Below, in pieces: positions 53,857 through 63,067 of a stretch of DNA of 64,000 nucleotides (within the stretch, counting starts at the first letter, position 1; each line of letters starts with the position of its first letter). The DNA is from Candidatus Aquiluna sp. IMCC13023 (GTDB lineage Bacteria; Actinomycetota; Actinomycetes; Actinomycetales; Microbacteriaceae). The translations under genes and the position numbers were made by a program. The stretch is from the NCBI RefSeq assembly GCF_000257665.1, contig NZ_AJKR01000003.1:248001-312000 (forward strand), given 5' to 3'. A model generated the notes under the pieces. It was not told the origin of the DNA. It searched no databases and saw nothing but the letters and a program-made list of their open reading frames with translations.

Positions 53857-55101
53857 TTAGCTTCGGACTTGTCCGCTTCCACGAACCAACCACTTGGTTG
53901 ATGTTAATTCCCGAAGACCCATTGGGCCTCTCGCGTGAAGTTTTTGAGTAGAAATCCCGACCTCAGCACCGAAGCCGAACTCTCCCCCGTCAGTAAATCT
54001 GGTGGAAGAGTTGACCATAACTACCGATGAATCCACTTCGGCAAGGAACCGCTCTGCGCTTAAGGCATCGGATGTCAAGATTGATTCAGTGTGCTTAGTT
54101 GAAAACTCGGCGATGTGGGACAGCGCGTGATCTAAGTTAGCAACCACACGGATAGCCAAATCCAAACTCAAGTATTCGGTCGCCCAATCGTCCTCAGTCG
54201 CCGCAATCCCATCCGGGATGTGTAGCAAAGTCTCCTGGCAGCCGTGGACTGTGACTCCGTTTTCCTTCAATTCTTTGGCAAGTGCTGGCAGAAGTTTGTG
54301 CGCTACGTCAGCATGTACAAGCAGCGTCTCAAGAGAGTTGCAAACCGAGGGGCGCTGAACCTTCGAGTTGATAATCAGAGGAATCGCCGTGGAAAGATCT
54401 GCTGAGGCGTCCACAAAGATATGCACAACACCGTCGCCGGTTTCAATCACTGGCACGGTGGATTCAGTCACAACTGTTCGGATAAGACTCGCGGATCCAC
54501 GAGGAATCAGAACATCAACCAGACCATTAGCCTTCATGAGCTCAACAGCGCCATCTCTGCCAAAAGGATCTACTGTCGAGACAGCCGACTTCGGTAGTCC
54601 CGTTTTTTCCAGTCCAGCTTGGATAACACTAATCAGGCTCTTATTCGTATTTTCGGCAGCACTGCCGCCTCTCAGTACTGCACAATTCCCGCTCTTAATT
54701 GCTAGGCCAGCAATGTCAATAGTCACGTTGGGTCTAGCCTCATAGATGCAACCGATAACGCCAAAAGGAACTCTGACCTGCTGAACCAGTAAGCCGTTCG
54801 CTAGTGTCATGCCCCGAACCGACTCTCCGATTGGATCATCTAGTTGGGCTATTTTCCTGAGAGCAACGGCTAGCGATGACACTCTTGCCTCGTCGAGGCG
54901 CAATCTATCCTGGAGGGCGAGGCTTACGCCATTTGTCTCTGCGGCGGCCATATCGAGCTGGTTTGCCGCAATTATCAATTTTGAATTCTTTTCAAGCTCC
55001 GACGCGATGGTTTCAAGCGCCTGATTCTTCACAGAGCTGTTTGCTCGACCCATGGCAGCCGAAGCGGCCTTGGCCTCTTGCAAAAGTTGCTGGATGCTCA
55101 T
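53857..55101 (-). CDS. proA: Gamma-glutamyl phosphate reductase
   Basis: 414 residues, aldehyde dehydrogenase fold. Catalytic Cys lies in QRPSVCNSLETLLVH; other marks are YEARPNVTIDIAGLAIKSG and the C-terminal EFGFGAEVGISTQKLHARGP. Second step of proline synthesis. It follows proB with a nine-base gap. Confidence 0.96.
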   Translation of the reverse strand: MSIQQLLQEAKAASAAMGRANSSVKNQALETIASELEKNSKLIIAANQLDMAAAETNGVSLALQDRLRLDEARVSSLAVALRKIAQLDDPIGESVRGMTLANGLLVQQVRVPFGVIGCIYEARPNVTIDIAGLAIKSGNCAVLRGGSAAENTNKSLISVIQAGLEKTGLPKSAVSTVDPFGRDGAVELMKANGLVDVLIPRGSASLIRTVVTESTVPVIETGDGVVHIFVDASADLSTAIPLIINSKVQRPSVCNSLETLLVHADVAHKLLPALAKELKENGVTVHGCQETLLHIPDGIAATEDDWATEYLSLDLAIRVVANLDHALSHIAEFSTKHTESILTSDALSAERFLAEVDSSVVMVNSSTRFTDGGEFGFGAEVGISTQKLHARGPMGLRELTSTKWLVRGSGQVRS

Positions 55102-55110
55102 CCTAAAATC

Positions 55111-55890
55111 CTAGCTCTTAGGTCCTGGCTCAAACCAGGTGTGCTTGCAGTCACCGTCAATCAGCTCACCGACGCTCTGGCTGGATGTCAGGATCACTCC
55201 AACCGAGGACTCCGTTGCCAATTTGGCAGCTGACAGTTTTGTCAGTGCGCCCCCGGTTCCATATCCTGTCGAGGTGCCAGACACCTCTACCCAAGACAGG
55301 TCTGCACCGAAAACCACAACGGGAATATGCTCTGAGCCGTCCTCCTGTGGAGGCTTGGTGTAGAGGCCATCGATGTCGCTAAGGAGGATCATGAGGTCAA
55401 CCTTCGCCAACCTCGAGACCCTGGCCGCCAATTGATCATTGTCGCCAAATCGGATCTCATTTGTTGCCACCGAATCGTTCTCATTGATTATCGGTAAGAC
55501 CTTTATCTCTAGGAGCCTCTCGAGTGCGCGCAGCGCATTCAGCGAGGTAACTTCCTGGTCCAAGTTCTCGACCGTTAGAAGTATTTGACCAGGCATTAGA
55601 TTGTGACGCTCAAGAGACTTTTCGTATCGGCTCATTAGCTTCGCTTGACCAATGCTGGCTAGAGCTTGCGATGTTGGCAGGTCCTCGGCCTTGACTGTGA
55701 GACCAATAAACGGCGCAGCAGTTGCGATTGCGCCGGAGCTGACCACGATTACGTCTTTACCAAGAGCTATCAGCGCAGCGCTTAGATCAACAATCTCGTC
55801 TAGATTGGAATGATTTGCACCTGTTATCGAGCTTGATCCAACCTTTATAAGAATTCTGCTGGCTGATGCAATGCGCTCGGAGGTTTTCAC
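55111..55890 (-). CDS. proB: Glutamate 5-kinase without PUA domain
   Basis: 259 residues. Amino-acid kinase fold: RILIKVGSSSI, VSSGAIATAA, ENDSVATNEIRFGDND and GTGGALTKLSAAKLA. First step of proline synthesis, forming gamma-glutamyl phosphate. E. coli and mycobacterial ProB have a C-terminal PUA domain and about 370 residues; the protein here stops right after the kinase domain, a compact version known in several groups. Overlaps the obgE stop by four bases. Confidence 0.94.
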   Translation of the reverse strand: MKTSERIASASRILIKVGSSSITGANHSNLDEIVDLSAALIALGKDVIVVSSGAIATAAPFIGLTVKAEDLPTSQALASIGQAKLMSRYEKSLERHNLMPGQILLTVENLDQEVTSLNALRALERLLEIKVLPIINENDSVATNEIRFGDNDQLAARVSRLAKVDLMILLSDIDGLYTKPPQEDGSEHIPVVVFGADLSWVEVSGTSTGYGTGGALTKLSAAKLATESSVGVILTSSQSVGELIDGDCKHTWFEPGPKS

Positions 55891-57380
55891 TCTTGGTCTT
55901 CTTCTACGAAGACGCTGGCCTCTCGAACAGCAGCACGTTCTTCGCGGCCCTTGGCTCGCTGATCCATCATTGCGTAGTATTCGCCACGTCGTTGTTCATT
56001 CGTTCTGCGCTTTTCGTCTTCTCCTAGGCCAATACCGTCGGCCAACTCTGCGACTGAATCAATCAATGGATCCCAGTCAAAAACGACGCCATTTTCTTCA
56101 CCGATGATTACGGTGGAACCCCTCTTCGCACCTTTTCTCACAAGCTCGTCCTCTATGCCGATCTTCTGAAGACGCTCAGCCAGATATCCAACCGCCTCTG
56201 TGTTTCCAAAATGCGTTTGTGCAACCCACCGCTCTGGCTTGGTGCCGATGATTCGAAACACGTCCTCACCGGAGATTGACTCTTTTCGCACTATGTAACT
56301 CGAGTCCTCGGCCTTGGTTGGGATTAATGAGAATCGCTTCTGAGCTCCCACAACCTTGCCCTCACGCTCCTTTTGAACAACCGCGCTAAGAGCGAAGTTC
56401 AGTTCTTTCAAGCCCTCGTGAGTGGCAGTTGAGACAGCGAAGACTGGATACCCCATGGCCTGCAGTTCCTCTGTGACAAAAGCCGCCAATTCCTTAGCAT
56501 CGGGAATGTCGATTTTATTCAAGGCAATCAACTGAGGTCGCTCATGCAGAGGCGTCTGCCCCTCGGGCACCTGGTAATCACGAAGTTCACCGAGGATGAC
56601 CTTCAGGTCGGTTAGTGGATCCCTGCCCGGCTCCATGGTGGCACAATCGATAACGTGAAGCAGCGCGCTGCATCTTTCCACGTGCCTCAAAAACTCAAGG
56701 CCTAGGCCTTTTCCTTGGCTTGCACCCTCTATGAGACCCGGTACGTCAGCAACGGTATATCTTTGCTCTCCAGCCTGAACGACGCCAAGGTTTGGGTGAA
56801 GAGTAGTGAATGGATAATCTGCAATTTTTGGACGAGCTGAGCTCATCGAGGCAATCAGAGAACTCTTGCCAGCACTTGGGAATCCCACAAAAGCGATGTC
56901 AGCGACAACCTTGAGCTCGAGGATTACCTCGCCCTTCCAGCCGGGCACACCTAAGAGGTGAAAACCAGGTGCAATTCTTTTCTGGTTAGACAGTGCATCA
57001 TTGCCGAGGCCACCCTGTCCGCCCTGGGCAACGACGATTTCCATTCCAACTGAGTCCAGATCGGCCAGCAATTTGCCACGAGCATCTTTTACGACGGTTC
57101 CTACCGGAACCTTTAGAACAATGTCTCCGCCGTGCGCGCCGTTACGATAATCGCCAGCTCCAGCTGTTCCATTTAGCCCAGTACGGTGTGGACGGTGGTG
57201 GTAGTCAAGAAGTGTGGTGGTGTTGACGTCTGAAATAAGCGAAATAGTTCCGCCATCGCCGCCATTGGCTCCGTCAGGACCAGCAAGTGGCTTGAATTTT
57301 TCACGTTTGGTACTAGTACACCCATCTCCGCCGTTTCCCGCGGATAGGTGCAGGGTTACTTGATCAACAAATGTGACCAT
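55887..57380 (-). CDS. obgE: GTPase Obg (CgtA)
   Basis: 497 residues. Glycine-rich Obg fold (1-158), G domain with G1 GFPSAGKS (166-173), G3 DVPGLIEGAS and G4 NKID, then the OCT domain found in gram-positive Obg (about 340-425) and an acidic tail. Acts in 50S assembly and stress signalling. Follows rplU-rpmA, the classic L21-L27-Obg order, but a terminator lies between rpmA and obgE. ATG 57380 after GGGAGGGAAGA. Confidence 0.96.
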   Translation of the reverse strand: MVTFVDQVTLHLSAGNGGDGCTSTKREKFKPLAGPDGANGGDGGTISLISDVNTTTLLDYHHRPHRTGLNGTAGAGDYRNGAHGGDIVLKVPVGTVVKDARGKLLADLDSVGMEIVVAQGGQGGLGNDALSNQKRIAPGFHLLGVPGWKGEVILELKVVADIAFVGFPSAGKSSLIASMSSARPKIADYPFTTLHPNLGVVQAGEQRYTVADVPGLIEGASQGKGLGLEFLRHVERCSALLHVIDCATMEPGRDPLTDLKVILGELRDYQVPEGQTPLHERPQLIALNKIDIPDAKELAAFVTEELQAMGYPVFAVSTATHEGLKELNFALSAVVQKEREGKVVGAQKRFSLIPTKAEDSSYIVRKESISGEDVFRIIGTKPERWVAQTHFGNTEAVGYLAERLQKIGIEDELVRKGAKRGSTVIIGEENGVVFDWDPLIDSVAELADGIGLGEDEKRRTNEQRRGEYYAMMDQRAKGREERAAVREASVFVEEDQE

Positions 57381-57394
57381 TCTTCCCTCCCTAC

Positions 57395-57422
57395 AAAAAA
57401 AGACGAACCTGGTCCAGGTCCG
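57395..57422 (-). terminator. Intrinsic terminator between rpmA and obgE
   Basis: Minus strand: CGGACCTG (57422-57415), loop GAC, CAGGTTCG (57411-57404), eight pairs with one G-U, then TCTTTTTTT. It should limit read-through from the abundant rplU-rpmA message into obgE, which begins 15 bases later. Confidence 0.9.
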
Positions 57423-57440
57423 CCTCTTTGCTTAATCCTG

Positions 57441-57692
57441 TTACAGGGTGACGATGTTTACTACTCGTCGGCCTGCCTTTGCGCCGAATTTGACTGCACC
57501 TGCCGCAAGTGCGAACAAAGTGTCGTCCTTACCGCGGCCAACATTTACTCCCGGGTGGAAGTGAGTGCCGCGCTGGCGAACGATTATTTCACCGGCATTG
57601 ACTGCCTGACCATCGTGACGCTTCACGCCCAAACGCTGAGAGTTCGAGTCGCGGCCGTTACGTGTGGAGCTAACTCCCTTTTTGGATGCCAT
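57441..57692 (-). CDS. rpmA: 50S ribosomal protein L27
   Basis: 83 residues: [20 protein letters not shown]-type start, [15 protein letters not shown] and a basic end. The N terminus, which reaches the peptidyl transferase centre, has no cleavable extension of the type found in firmicutes. 14 bases after rplU. Confidence 0.96.
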   Translation of the reverse strand: MASKKGVSSTRNGRDSNSQRLGVKRHDGQAVNAGEIIVRQRGTHFHPGVNVGRGKDDTLFALAAGAVKFGAKAGRRVVNIVTL

Positions 57693-57706
57693 TGTCTAAC
57701 TCCTAG

Positions 57707-58012
57707 TTACTTGATCTCTGTGACCTGGACGCGGGTCAAGTCTTGACGGTGACCCTGGCGCTTCTTGTATCCGGTCTTGTTTTTGTATTTTTGAATCGAA
57801 ATCTTTGGGCCACGCAACTGGTCAAGAACCTCTGCAACAACCTTGACCTTGGAAAGAGACTGTGAGTCTGAGGTGACCTTGTCACCATCAACCAACAAAA
57901 CAGCCGGAAGCTCTATGGAGCCCGAAGACGCTTTGATGCGGTTCATGGTCACGATGGTGCCGACCTCAACCTTTTCCTGGCGTCCACCAGCTCGAACAAT
58001 TGCGTAAACCAC
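57707..58012 (-). CDS. rplU: 50S ribosomal protein L21
   Basis: 101 residues: [20 protein letters not shown] at the start, [16 protein letters not shown] at the C terminus. First gene of the L21-L27 unit, with its own promoter upstream (TTGCTC/TAAACT). Confidence 0.96.
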   Translation of the reverse strand: MVYAIVRAGGRQEKVEVGTIVTMNRIKASSGSIELPAVLLVDGDKVTSDSQSLSKVKVVAEVLDQLRGPKISIQKYKNKTGYKKRQGHRQDLTRVQVTEIK

Positions 58013-58073
58013 TTTTTGACCTAACTATTAGGGGAAATCTTGTTGAACCACAGAACGTGAGCAACAGCCTCGA

Positions 58074-58102
58074 AGTTTAGCAAATAAACCAAGAGTGAGC
58101 AA
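58074..58102 (-). promoter_or_regulatory. Promoter of rplU-rpmA
   Basis: Minus strand TTGCTC (58102-58097), 17-base spacer, TAAACT (58079-58074). Transcription would start near 58067, leaving a leader of about 55 bases. GTGAGCAACA occurs twice on the plus strand (58057-58066 and 58095-58104), 38 bases apart; the second copy overlaps the -35 box and the first the start region. Confidence 0.6.
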
Positions 58103-58116
58103 CACTCAACCGCGTT

Positions 58117-60159
58117 TTACTCGGTTGTAGTTGATAGCTTACCCGCTGATGTGGCGCGTCGACGTTTTGGCTTAGGCACATTCTCGGCTTCTGGGAGCGA
58201 ATCAAGCACGGCGTTTAGGATTTCTGTCTTGCCTTCCGGCTCTTTCTTTAGCTGTAGAAGGGCTTCATCACTCGAATGACCAGCACTCGCTATTTGATTA
58301 ACCACATTCTTGAATGCGTCTGCCTGCTCCGCCGTTACTACTTTTTTGACTACAGTCGGCTTAGTCTTCTCTTTCTTCTTGGTTCGCTTATTCTCCGAAA
58401 CCTCCGGCATCCTGAACCTCGGCTCGTCATGAACCACTACGCCTCTTCCAGCACAGCAGTCACAGGGCTCTGAGAAAGTTTCAAGTAATCCGAGACCAAT
58501 TTTCTTTCTGGTCATCTGGACAAGCCCAAGTGAAGTAATTTCGCCAACCTGGTTTTTGGTGCGATCCCTTGATAGGCACTCCAATAGGCGCCTTCGCACC
58601 ATTTCCTGGTTTGACTCTTGAATCATGTCGATAAAGTCCACCACGACGATTCCGCCGATGTCGCGCAATCTAAGCTGTCGAACAAGTTCTTCGGCTGCCT
58701 CAAGGTTGTTCTTGGTGACTGTCTCTTCGAGGTTTCCGCCGGATCCGATGAATTTTCCAGTATTCACATCAACAACTGTCATGGCTTCGGTGCGATCAAT
58801 AACCAAAGAGCCACCGGAAGGAAGAAATACCTTTCTGTCGAGGGCCTTGATAATTTGATCCCCGAGTCGATAGCTATCGAACACATCCTCGCTTGCGGTG
58901 AACTGAACCAAACGTTCAATTAGCTCAGGCGCCACAGACTCCAGATACTGTCTGATGGTCTCTAGGGACTCTTCCCCCGAAACAACAAGCTCAGTGAAGT
59001 CCTCGTTGAAGACATCGCGAATGATTTTTACCAACAAGTCCGGTTCACTGTGAAGAAGCGTCGGGGCTTTACCCTTTGCTACCTCGCTGTTTATGTTCTC
59101 CCACTGCATCTTTAGTCTTTCAACATCCAGGGTGAGCTGATCTTCGGTAGCACCCTCTGCAGCGGTTCGCACGATAACACCAGCGTCTTCAGGCAAAGCG
59201 TGCTTCAAAATTTGCTTCAGGCGCTGCCTCTCGCCCTCTGGCAGCTTCCTAGAAATTCCAGACATATTTCCGCCGGGAACGTAGACAAGGAATCTTCCAG
59301 GTAGTGAGATCTGCGAGGTGAGCCTTGCCCCTTTTTGGCCAACCGGGTCCTTGGTTACTTGAACCAAAACTTGGTCGCCAGACTTTAGTGCTAGCTCAAT
59401 TCTTCTGGGCTGGTTCCCAGTTTCAGCGGCATCCCAATCGACCTCGCCCGAATACAGAACAGCATTCCGGCCGCGTCCAATGTCAACAAAAGCGGCTTCC
59501 ATGGAAGGCAGTACGTTCTGCACCTTGCCAAGATAAACATTTCCAATGAGTGACCCGCCCTGGCTTTCGGCTACGTAGTGCTCGACCAACAGGCCGTCTT
59601 CGAGAACTCCGATTTGAACCCTGGCATCCTTCTCGCGAACAACCATTCGACGATCGACAGATTCTCTTCTTGCCAAGAACTCTGACTCGGTAACTGCAGT
59701 CCTGCGGCGACCAGTGTCTCTTGAATCCTTGCGACGTTGACGTTTTGCAGCGACCCTGGTTGACCCGGAATCTTTTTCTTCGGCAGGTTCATCGTTGGTC
59801 TTTGGCTTGGCCTCACTCTCAGGCTTGCTTCGCTGTCTGGTTCTAGTAGATGCGGACTTAGTCGGAGCGGACCTAGTAGCAGCTTCAGAAGTTTCCTCCT
59901 CGGCAAGCTTGCCACTTCGAGGATTCACCTTTGGAGTAGGGAGGTCTGGTGCCTGGAAAAGCAGCTGAATGCTCAGTGGCTTCTTAGGCTCGTCCTTTTT
60001 TTCGACGACCTTTGTTGAAGCTTCTTTTTTCGCTGCCGGTTTTTTGTCGACTATTTTCTTGTCGACTATTTTTTTCTCGACTGCTTTTTTCTCGGCCACT
60101 TTTTTAGCAGGTGCCTTTTTTGAAGTCGTCTTTTCTGGAATTTCTTTTTTCTCAGCCAC
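58117..60159 (-). CDS. rne: Ribonuclease E/G family endoribonuclease
   Basis: 680 residues. N-terminal 60 residues are a Lys/Ala/Glu-rich low-complexity tract with repeated VEKK/VDKK units, then a disordered linker to about 165, an S1 domain (LIGNVYLGKVQNVLPSMEAAFVDIG), the 5'-sensor and DNase-I-like catalytic core (VDVNTGKFIGSGG; IVVVDFIDM with the metal-binding Asp residues) and the zinc-link CDCCAGRG. Main RNA-decay and rRNA-processing nuclease. The catalytic half is C-terminal to the disordered part, the actinobacterial layout. A hairpin CAACCG/CGGTTG (58107-58127) spans the stop codon. Confidence 0.93.
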   Translation of the reverse strand: MAEKKEIPEKTTSKKAPAKKVAEKKAVEKKIVDKKIVDKKPAAKKEASTKVVEKKDEPKKPLSIQLLFQAPDLPTPKVNPRSGKLAEEETSEAATRSAPTKSASTRTRQRSKPESEAKPKTNDEPAEEKDSGSTRVAAKRQRRKDSRDTGRRRTAVTESEFLARRESVDRRMVVREKDARVQIGVLEDGLLVEHYVAESQGGSLIGNVYLGKVQNVLPSMEAAFVDIGRGRNAVLYSGEVDWDAAETGNQPRRIELALKSGDQVLVQVTKDPVGQKGARLTSQISLPGRFLVYVPGGNMSGISRKLPEGERQRLKQILKHALPEDAGVIVRTAAEGATEDQLTLDVERLKMQWENINSEVAKGKAPTLLHSEPDLLVKIIRDVFNEDFTELVVSGEESLETIRQYLESVAPELIERLVQFTASEDVFDSYRLGDQIIKALDRKVFLPSGGSLVIDRTEAMTVVDVNTGKFIGSGGNLEETVTKNNLEAAEELVRQLRLRDIGGIVVVDFIDMIQESNQEMVRRRLLECLSRDRTKNQVGEITSLGLVQMTRKKIGLGLLETFSEPCDCCAGRGVVVHDEPRFRMPEVSENKRTKKKEKTKPTVVKKVVTAEQADAFKNVVNQIASAGHSSDEALLQLKKEPEGKTEILNAVLDSLPEAENVPKPKRRRATSAGKLSTTTE

Positions 60160-60274
60160 TTATGCCTTTGTAGCCCTTAGGTCCACACCCGCCGAGCCTG
60201 TTCTAGTGATTCAAGCCTCAGCCGGAACCTAATTCTTATTCTTCGGGGCATATCGCTCTCCGAAAAAAATCTTT

Positions 60275-60294
60275 GATGTATGTGTGAATACATC
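60275..60294. repeat. Inverted repeat in the rne/vkor divergent region
   Basis: GATGTAT (60275-60281) and ATACATC (60288-60294) around GTGTGA. In a 182-base region between two divergent genes, 36 bases before the vkor -10 box; operator-like in size, but no regulator family is recognised. Confidence 0.45.
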
Positions 60295-60329
60295 TTCCGT
60301 AAGTATGTCACGACTTGTTACCAAAATGC

Positions 60330-60335
60330 GATAAT
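60330..60335 (+). promoter_or_regulatory. Extended -10 box, probably giving a leaderless vkor mRNA
   Basis: TGCGATAAT (60327-60335) is an extended -10 element; the ATG at 60342 is seven bases beyond the hexamer, where transcription should start. The only ribosome-site-like bases (GAAAG) touch the ATG, so leaderless translation is likely, as is common in actinobacteria. Confidence 0.55.
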
Positions 60336-60341
60336 TGAAAG

Positions 60342-60908
60342 ATGCTATTTCCAATTGCCCTTATCTCAATGGGCGTTATGGGCTGGATCGCAAGCTTCGG
60401 CTTGACGCTCGAGCGACTCCACGTCGCCGAAAATCCGGATGCCAGCACCTCCTGTGACATTTCTCCCATCCTGAGCTGCAAGTCCGTCATGCTGAGCGAA
60501 CAAGCGGCCCTCCTAGGATTTCCGAATCCCTTGATCGGCTTGGCCGCATTCTTTGCACCGATCTTGGTGGGAATGGCGATTCTTGCAGGGGCAAAGTTTG
60601 CACCATGGTTTTGGCGACTATTCCTGCTGGGACACTTATTTGGGCTTGGTTTTGCCATTTGGCTCTTTACACAGTCCGCTTACGTAATCGGATCGCTGTG
60701 CATCTACTGCATGGTGGCCTGGGCAGCGACTATCCCATTGTTCTGGATGATTTTGGGCCGCACTATGCGGGATGGCAACCTGGGCAATAAAGAAAAGCTC
60801 GGGGAGTTTGTCTACTCGTGGAGCTGGGTTTTCACGCTCATGACCTATTTAGTGCTGATCGTATTGATCTTGATCCAGTTCTGGGACTACTGGATAACTC
60901 TCATCTAG
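60342..60908 (+). CDS. Vitamin K epoxide reductase (VKOR) family protein
   Basis: 188 residues with four to five membrane helices. The four conserved cysteines are present: Cys38 and Cys46 (CDISPILSC) and the active CxxC Cys120/Cys123 (CIYC). In actinobacteria such proteins reoxidise DsbA-type enzymes with menaquinone, supporting disulfide formation outside the membrane. No DsbA-like domain is fused and no dsbA gene is adjacent. Convergent with ndk. Probably leaderless. Confidence 0.92.
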   Translation: MLFPIALISMGVMGWIASFGLTLERLHVAENPDASTSCDISPILSCKSVMLSEQAALLGFPNPLIGLAAFFAPILVGMAILAGAKFAPWFWRLFLLGHLFGLGFAIWLFTQSAYVIGSLCIYCMVAWAATIPLFWMILGRTMRDGNLGNKEKLGEFVYSWSWVFTLMTYLVLIVLILIQFWDYWITLI

Positions 60909-60926
60909 CTGTTACCAGAGCGAGTG

Positions 60927-61334
60927 CTAGCTAAACCAGAGCGCGAGCTCTCGTGCAGCGCTTTCGTCTGAATCTGAGCCGTGAACCAGGTTCTGAACAA
61001 CCTTCGTCCCCCAATCCCTTCCGAGGTCGCCCCGGATGGTACCCGGAGCCGCAAGTGTTGGCTCAGTGGACCCGGCAAGAGATCTAAATCCTTCGATGAC
61101 GCGTTCGCCCTCAAGTGCTATTGCAACAACTTCGCCAGACAGCATGAAATCCATCAAGGGCTCATAAAAAGGTTTTCCCTCGTGCTCAAGGTAGTGCTGA
61201 GCTAGAAGCTGTCTTGATGGCTGAAGTTTTGCAAGTTTCGCGACCACATAACCCTTTTGCTCGCAGCGTCGAATAATTTCGCCGATTAGATTACGACGAA
61301 CCGCGTCCGGCTTACATAGAACTAGTGTCTGCAT
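60927..61334 (-). CDS. ndk: Nucleoside-diphosphate kinase
   Basis: 135 residues. LVLCKPDAVRRNLIGEI at the N terminus and phospho-acceptor His118 in NLVHGSDS. Transfers phosphate among NTPs and dNTPs. It overlaps the DUF4233 gene by 23 bases, completing the folC-DUF4233-ndk order conserved in actinobacteria. Confidence 0.96.
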   Translation of the reverse strand: MQTLVLCKPDAVRRNLIGEIIRRCEQKGYVVAKLAKLQPSRQLLAQHYLEHEGKPFYEPLMDFMLSGEVVAIALEGERVIEGFRSLAGSTEPTLAAPGTIRGDLGRDWGTKVVQNLVHGSDSDESAARELALWFS

Positions 61335-61716
61335 TTGGATCCTTTTCGTTCAGCTTTTCATAATTTTCTCTTGCTTTGTCTATTGTGCCACCGGCCACCA
61401 TCGCCCAAATCCACATTCCGGCTACCATTGCGCCGATCACAAACATGCCCCAGAGCCAGAAGCCAGAAGCCAAAACCGCCACCTGAATCCCCCAGCCAAT
61501 GAAGTAACCCCATGGCTTCGATAACAGGGCGGGCGTCAGAATACAAAGAAGAGCGACGCCCAGTCCAATTGCCCAAATGATCTCAACGCGCGGCAAATTC
61601 GGGCTTACGTCTGATGCCTTTAGCCCAAAAGCGGTGAGGGTCGCGAAAAATACCACAAAGGCCTCGAAACTAAGTGCGATTGATCCGAGAGCTCGTTTTG
61701 AAGACCTTTTACTCAA
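61312..61716 (-). CDS. DUF4233 membrane protein
   Basis: 134 residues, four hydrophobic helices (LSFEAFVVFFATLTAFGL and later GYFIGWGIQVAVLASGFWLW and MFVIGAMVAGMWIWAMVAGG), a short Lys/Asp-rich tail. The family is confined to actinobacteria and sits almost always between folC and ndk; function unknown. Overlaps folC by eight bases and ndk by 23, so it is surely co-translated with them. Confidence 0.88.
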   Translation of the reverse strand: MSKRSSKRALGSIALSFEAFVVFFATLTAFGLKASDVSPNLPRVEIIWAIGLGVALLCILTPALLSKPWGYFIGWGIQVAVLASGFWLWGMFVIGAMVAGMWIWAMVAGGTIDKARENYEKLNEKDPNADTSSM

Positions 61717-63067
61717 CTTCTTGCCCGTCCTGATCGTTCATGTTCGAATTTTCCAGCTGAAGCTTTTCAAGCACTGCTCCCACAAGGTACAGCGACCCGG
61801 TTATAAATACAGGCCTATCCGTGCTCACCCCAAGCCTAATTGCCTGCTCGTAGGCCGACCAGAACTCCAGGACTATTTCATCGACAATTAGCCCCTCATC
61901 GGAAAAGCTGTTAGCAAGCTCAAAGGCCGGAAGACCTCGTTCACCAGGCGCCGAGGTAACTATGAGGTGGTCGAATACCCCAATTAGTTCCTGGGCCGAA
62001 GACTGAATGTCTTTTTCTCGGAGCATTCCAACGACACCTATTGCTTTTGGCGCTCCGAAGTGCCACTGAATAGAGTTCCTGAGGCTTACCAGGCCAGCTG
62101 GGTTGTGGGCACCATCGATTACGACCAGCGGTTGTTTACTTATGACCTGAAGCCTCCCAGGACTGACAGCATCTGCGAGAGCGCTCCTGAGCACCTCGTC
62201 AGCGATTGCTCTTCCAAGAAATGCCTCGGTAGCGACAATTGCGGTTGCCGCGTTTTCTGCTTGATGTTGGCCAATGATTGGCATCCAAAGCTCGGGATAC
62301 TCGGCCCAAATTCCTTGCACGCTAAACCTGGTTCCGAAGCCATCTGGGCTTATCTCCGAGTAGCCAAATTCATCGCCGGCAATCAAAACTTCCTGAGGTG
62401 CACTTGCGCGCAGGATAGATGCCACGCTCTGCTGCTGAAAGCTTGACACCACAATCGAATTCTGCTTTGTAATGCCGGCTTTTGTTTGGGCAATCTCCTC
62501 CACGGTGTCACCGAGAGTTTCCTGATGATCAAGGTCTATCGCCGTGAAGACCGCAACATCTGCATCGGCAACGTTGGTAGCATCCCACTCTCCGCCGATT
62601 CCAACTTCAAGAACCAAAACATCGATCGGAGCATCCGAAAAGACGTGAAAAGCGAGTGCAGTGAAGGCTTCGAAGAAAGTAAGCGGGTCCTCCCCTTTGT
62701 CGGTGAGCTCCTGGTCCACAAGCTCTAGTAGCACCAGATTTTCCTGGTAAGCCTCGATGATCAACTGATCTTCTACCGGCTCACCATCAAGGGCAATGCG
62801 CTCGTTGAAAGAGACCAGATGGGGGCTGGTCAACCTGCCGGTTCTCAACCCGTGCTCCCTGAGTAGCCGCTCAATCATTCTTGCTGTCGAACTCTTACCG
62901 TTGGTGCCAGTGATGTGAATTACTTTGTAATTGTTTTGGGGGTTTCCCATCATTTCGACTAGTCGTCTGGTGGGCTCCAAGCGAGGCCTTATTTGGTTTT
63001 CAGGCCTCCTTGCGTAAAGGGCAGCAAGAACCTCATCGATAGATTGAGGTTGGCTTTCTAAGGTCAT
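61709..63067 (-). CDS. folC: Folylpolyglutamate / dihydrofolate synthase
   Basis: 452 residues, Mur-ligase fold. P-loop HITGTNGKSSTARM (51-64), the omega-loop region with TSPHLVSFNERI, catalytic DHQETLG and C-terminal VIDGAHNPAGL. Adds glutamates to folates. Its start overlaps the ileS stop by four bases; ileS-folC-DUF4233-ndk is a standard actinobacterial string. Together with pabB/pabC and the BHMT-like gene, this window covers several steps of one-carbon metabolism. Confidence 0.95.
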   Translation of the reverse strand: MTLESQPQSIDEVLAALYARRPENQIRPRLEPTRRLVEMMGNPQNNYKVIHITGTNGKSSTARMIERLLREHGLRTGRLTSPHLVSFNERIALDGEPVEDQLIIEAYQENLVLLELVDQELTDKGEDPLTFFEAFTALAFHVFSDAPIDVLVLEVGIGGEWDATNVADADVAVFTAIDLDHQETLGDTVEEIAQTKAGITKQNSIVVSSFQQQSVASILRASAPQEVLIAGDEFGYSEISPDGFGTRFSVQGIWAEYPELWMPIIGQHQAENAATAIVATEAFLGRAIADEVLRSALADAVSPGRLQVISKQPLVVIDGAHNPAGLVSLRNSIQWHFGAPKAIGVVGMLREKDIQSSAQELIGVFDHLIVTSAPGERGLPAFELANSFSDEGLIVDEIVLEFWSAYEQAIRLGVSTDRPVFITGSLYLVGAVLEKLQLENSNMNDQDGQEVE

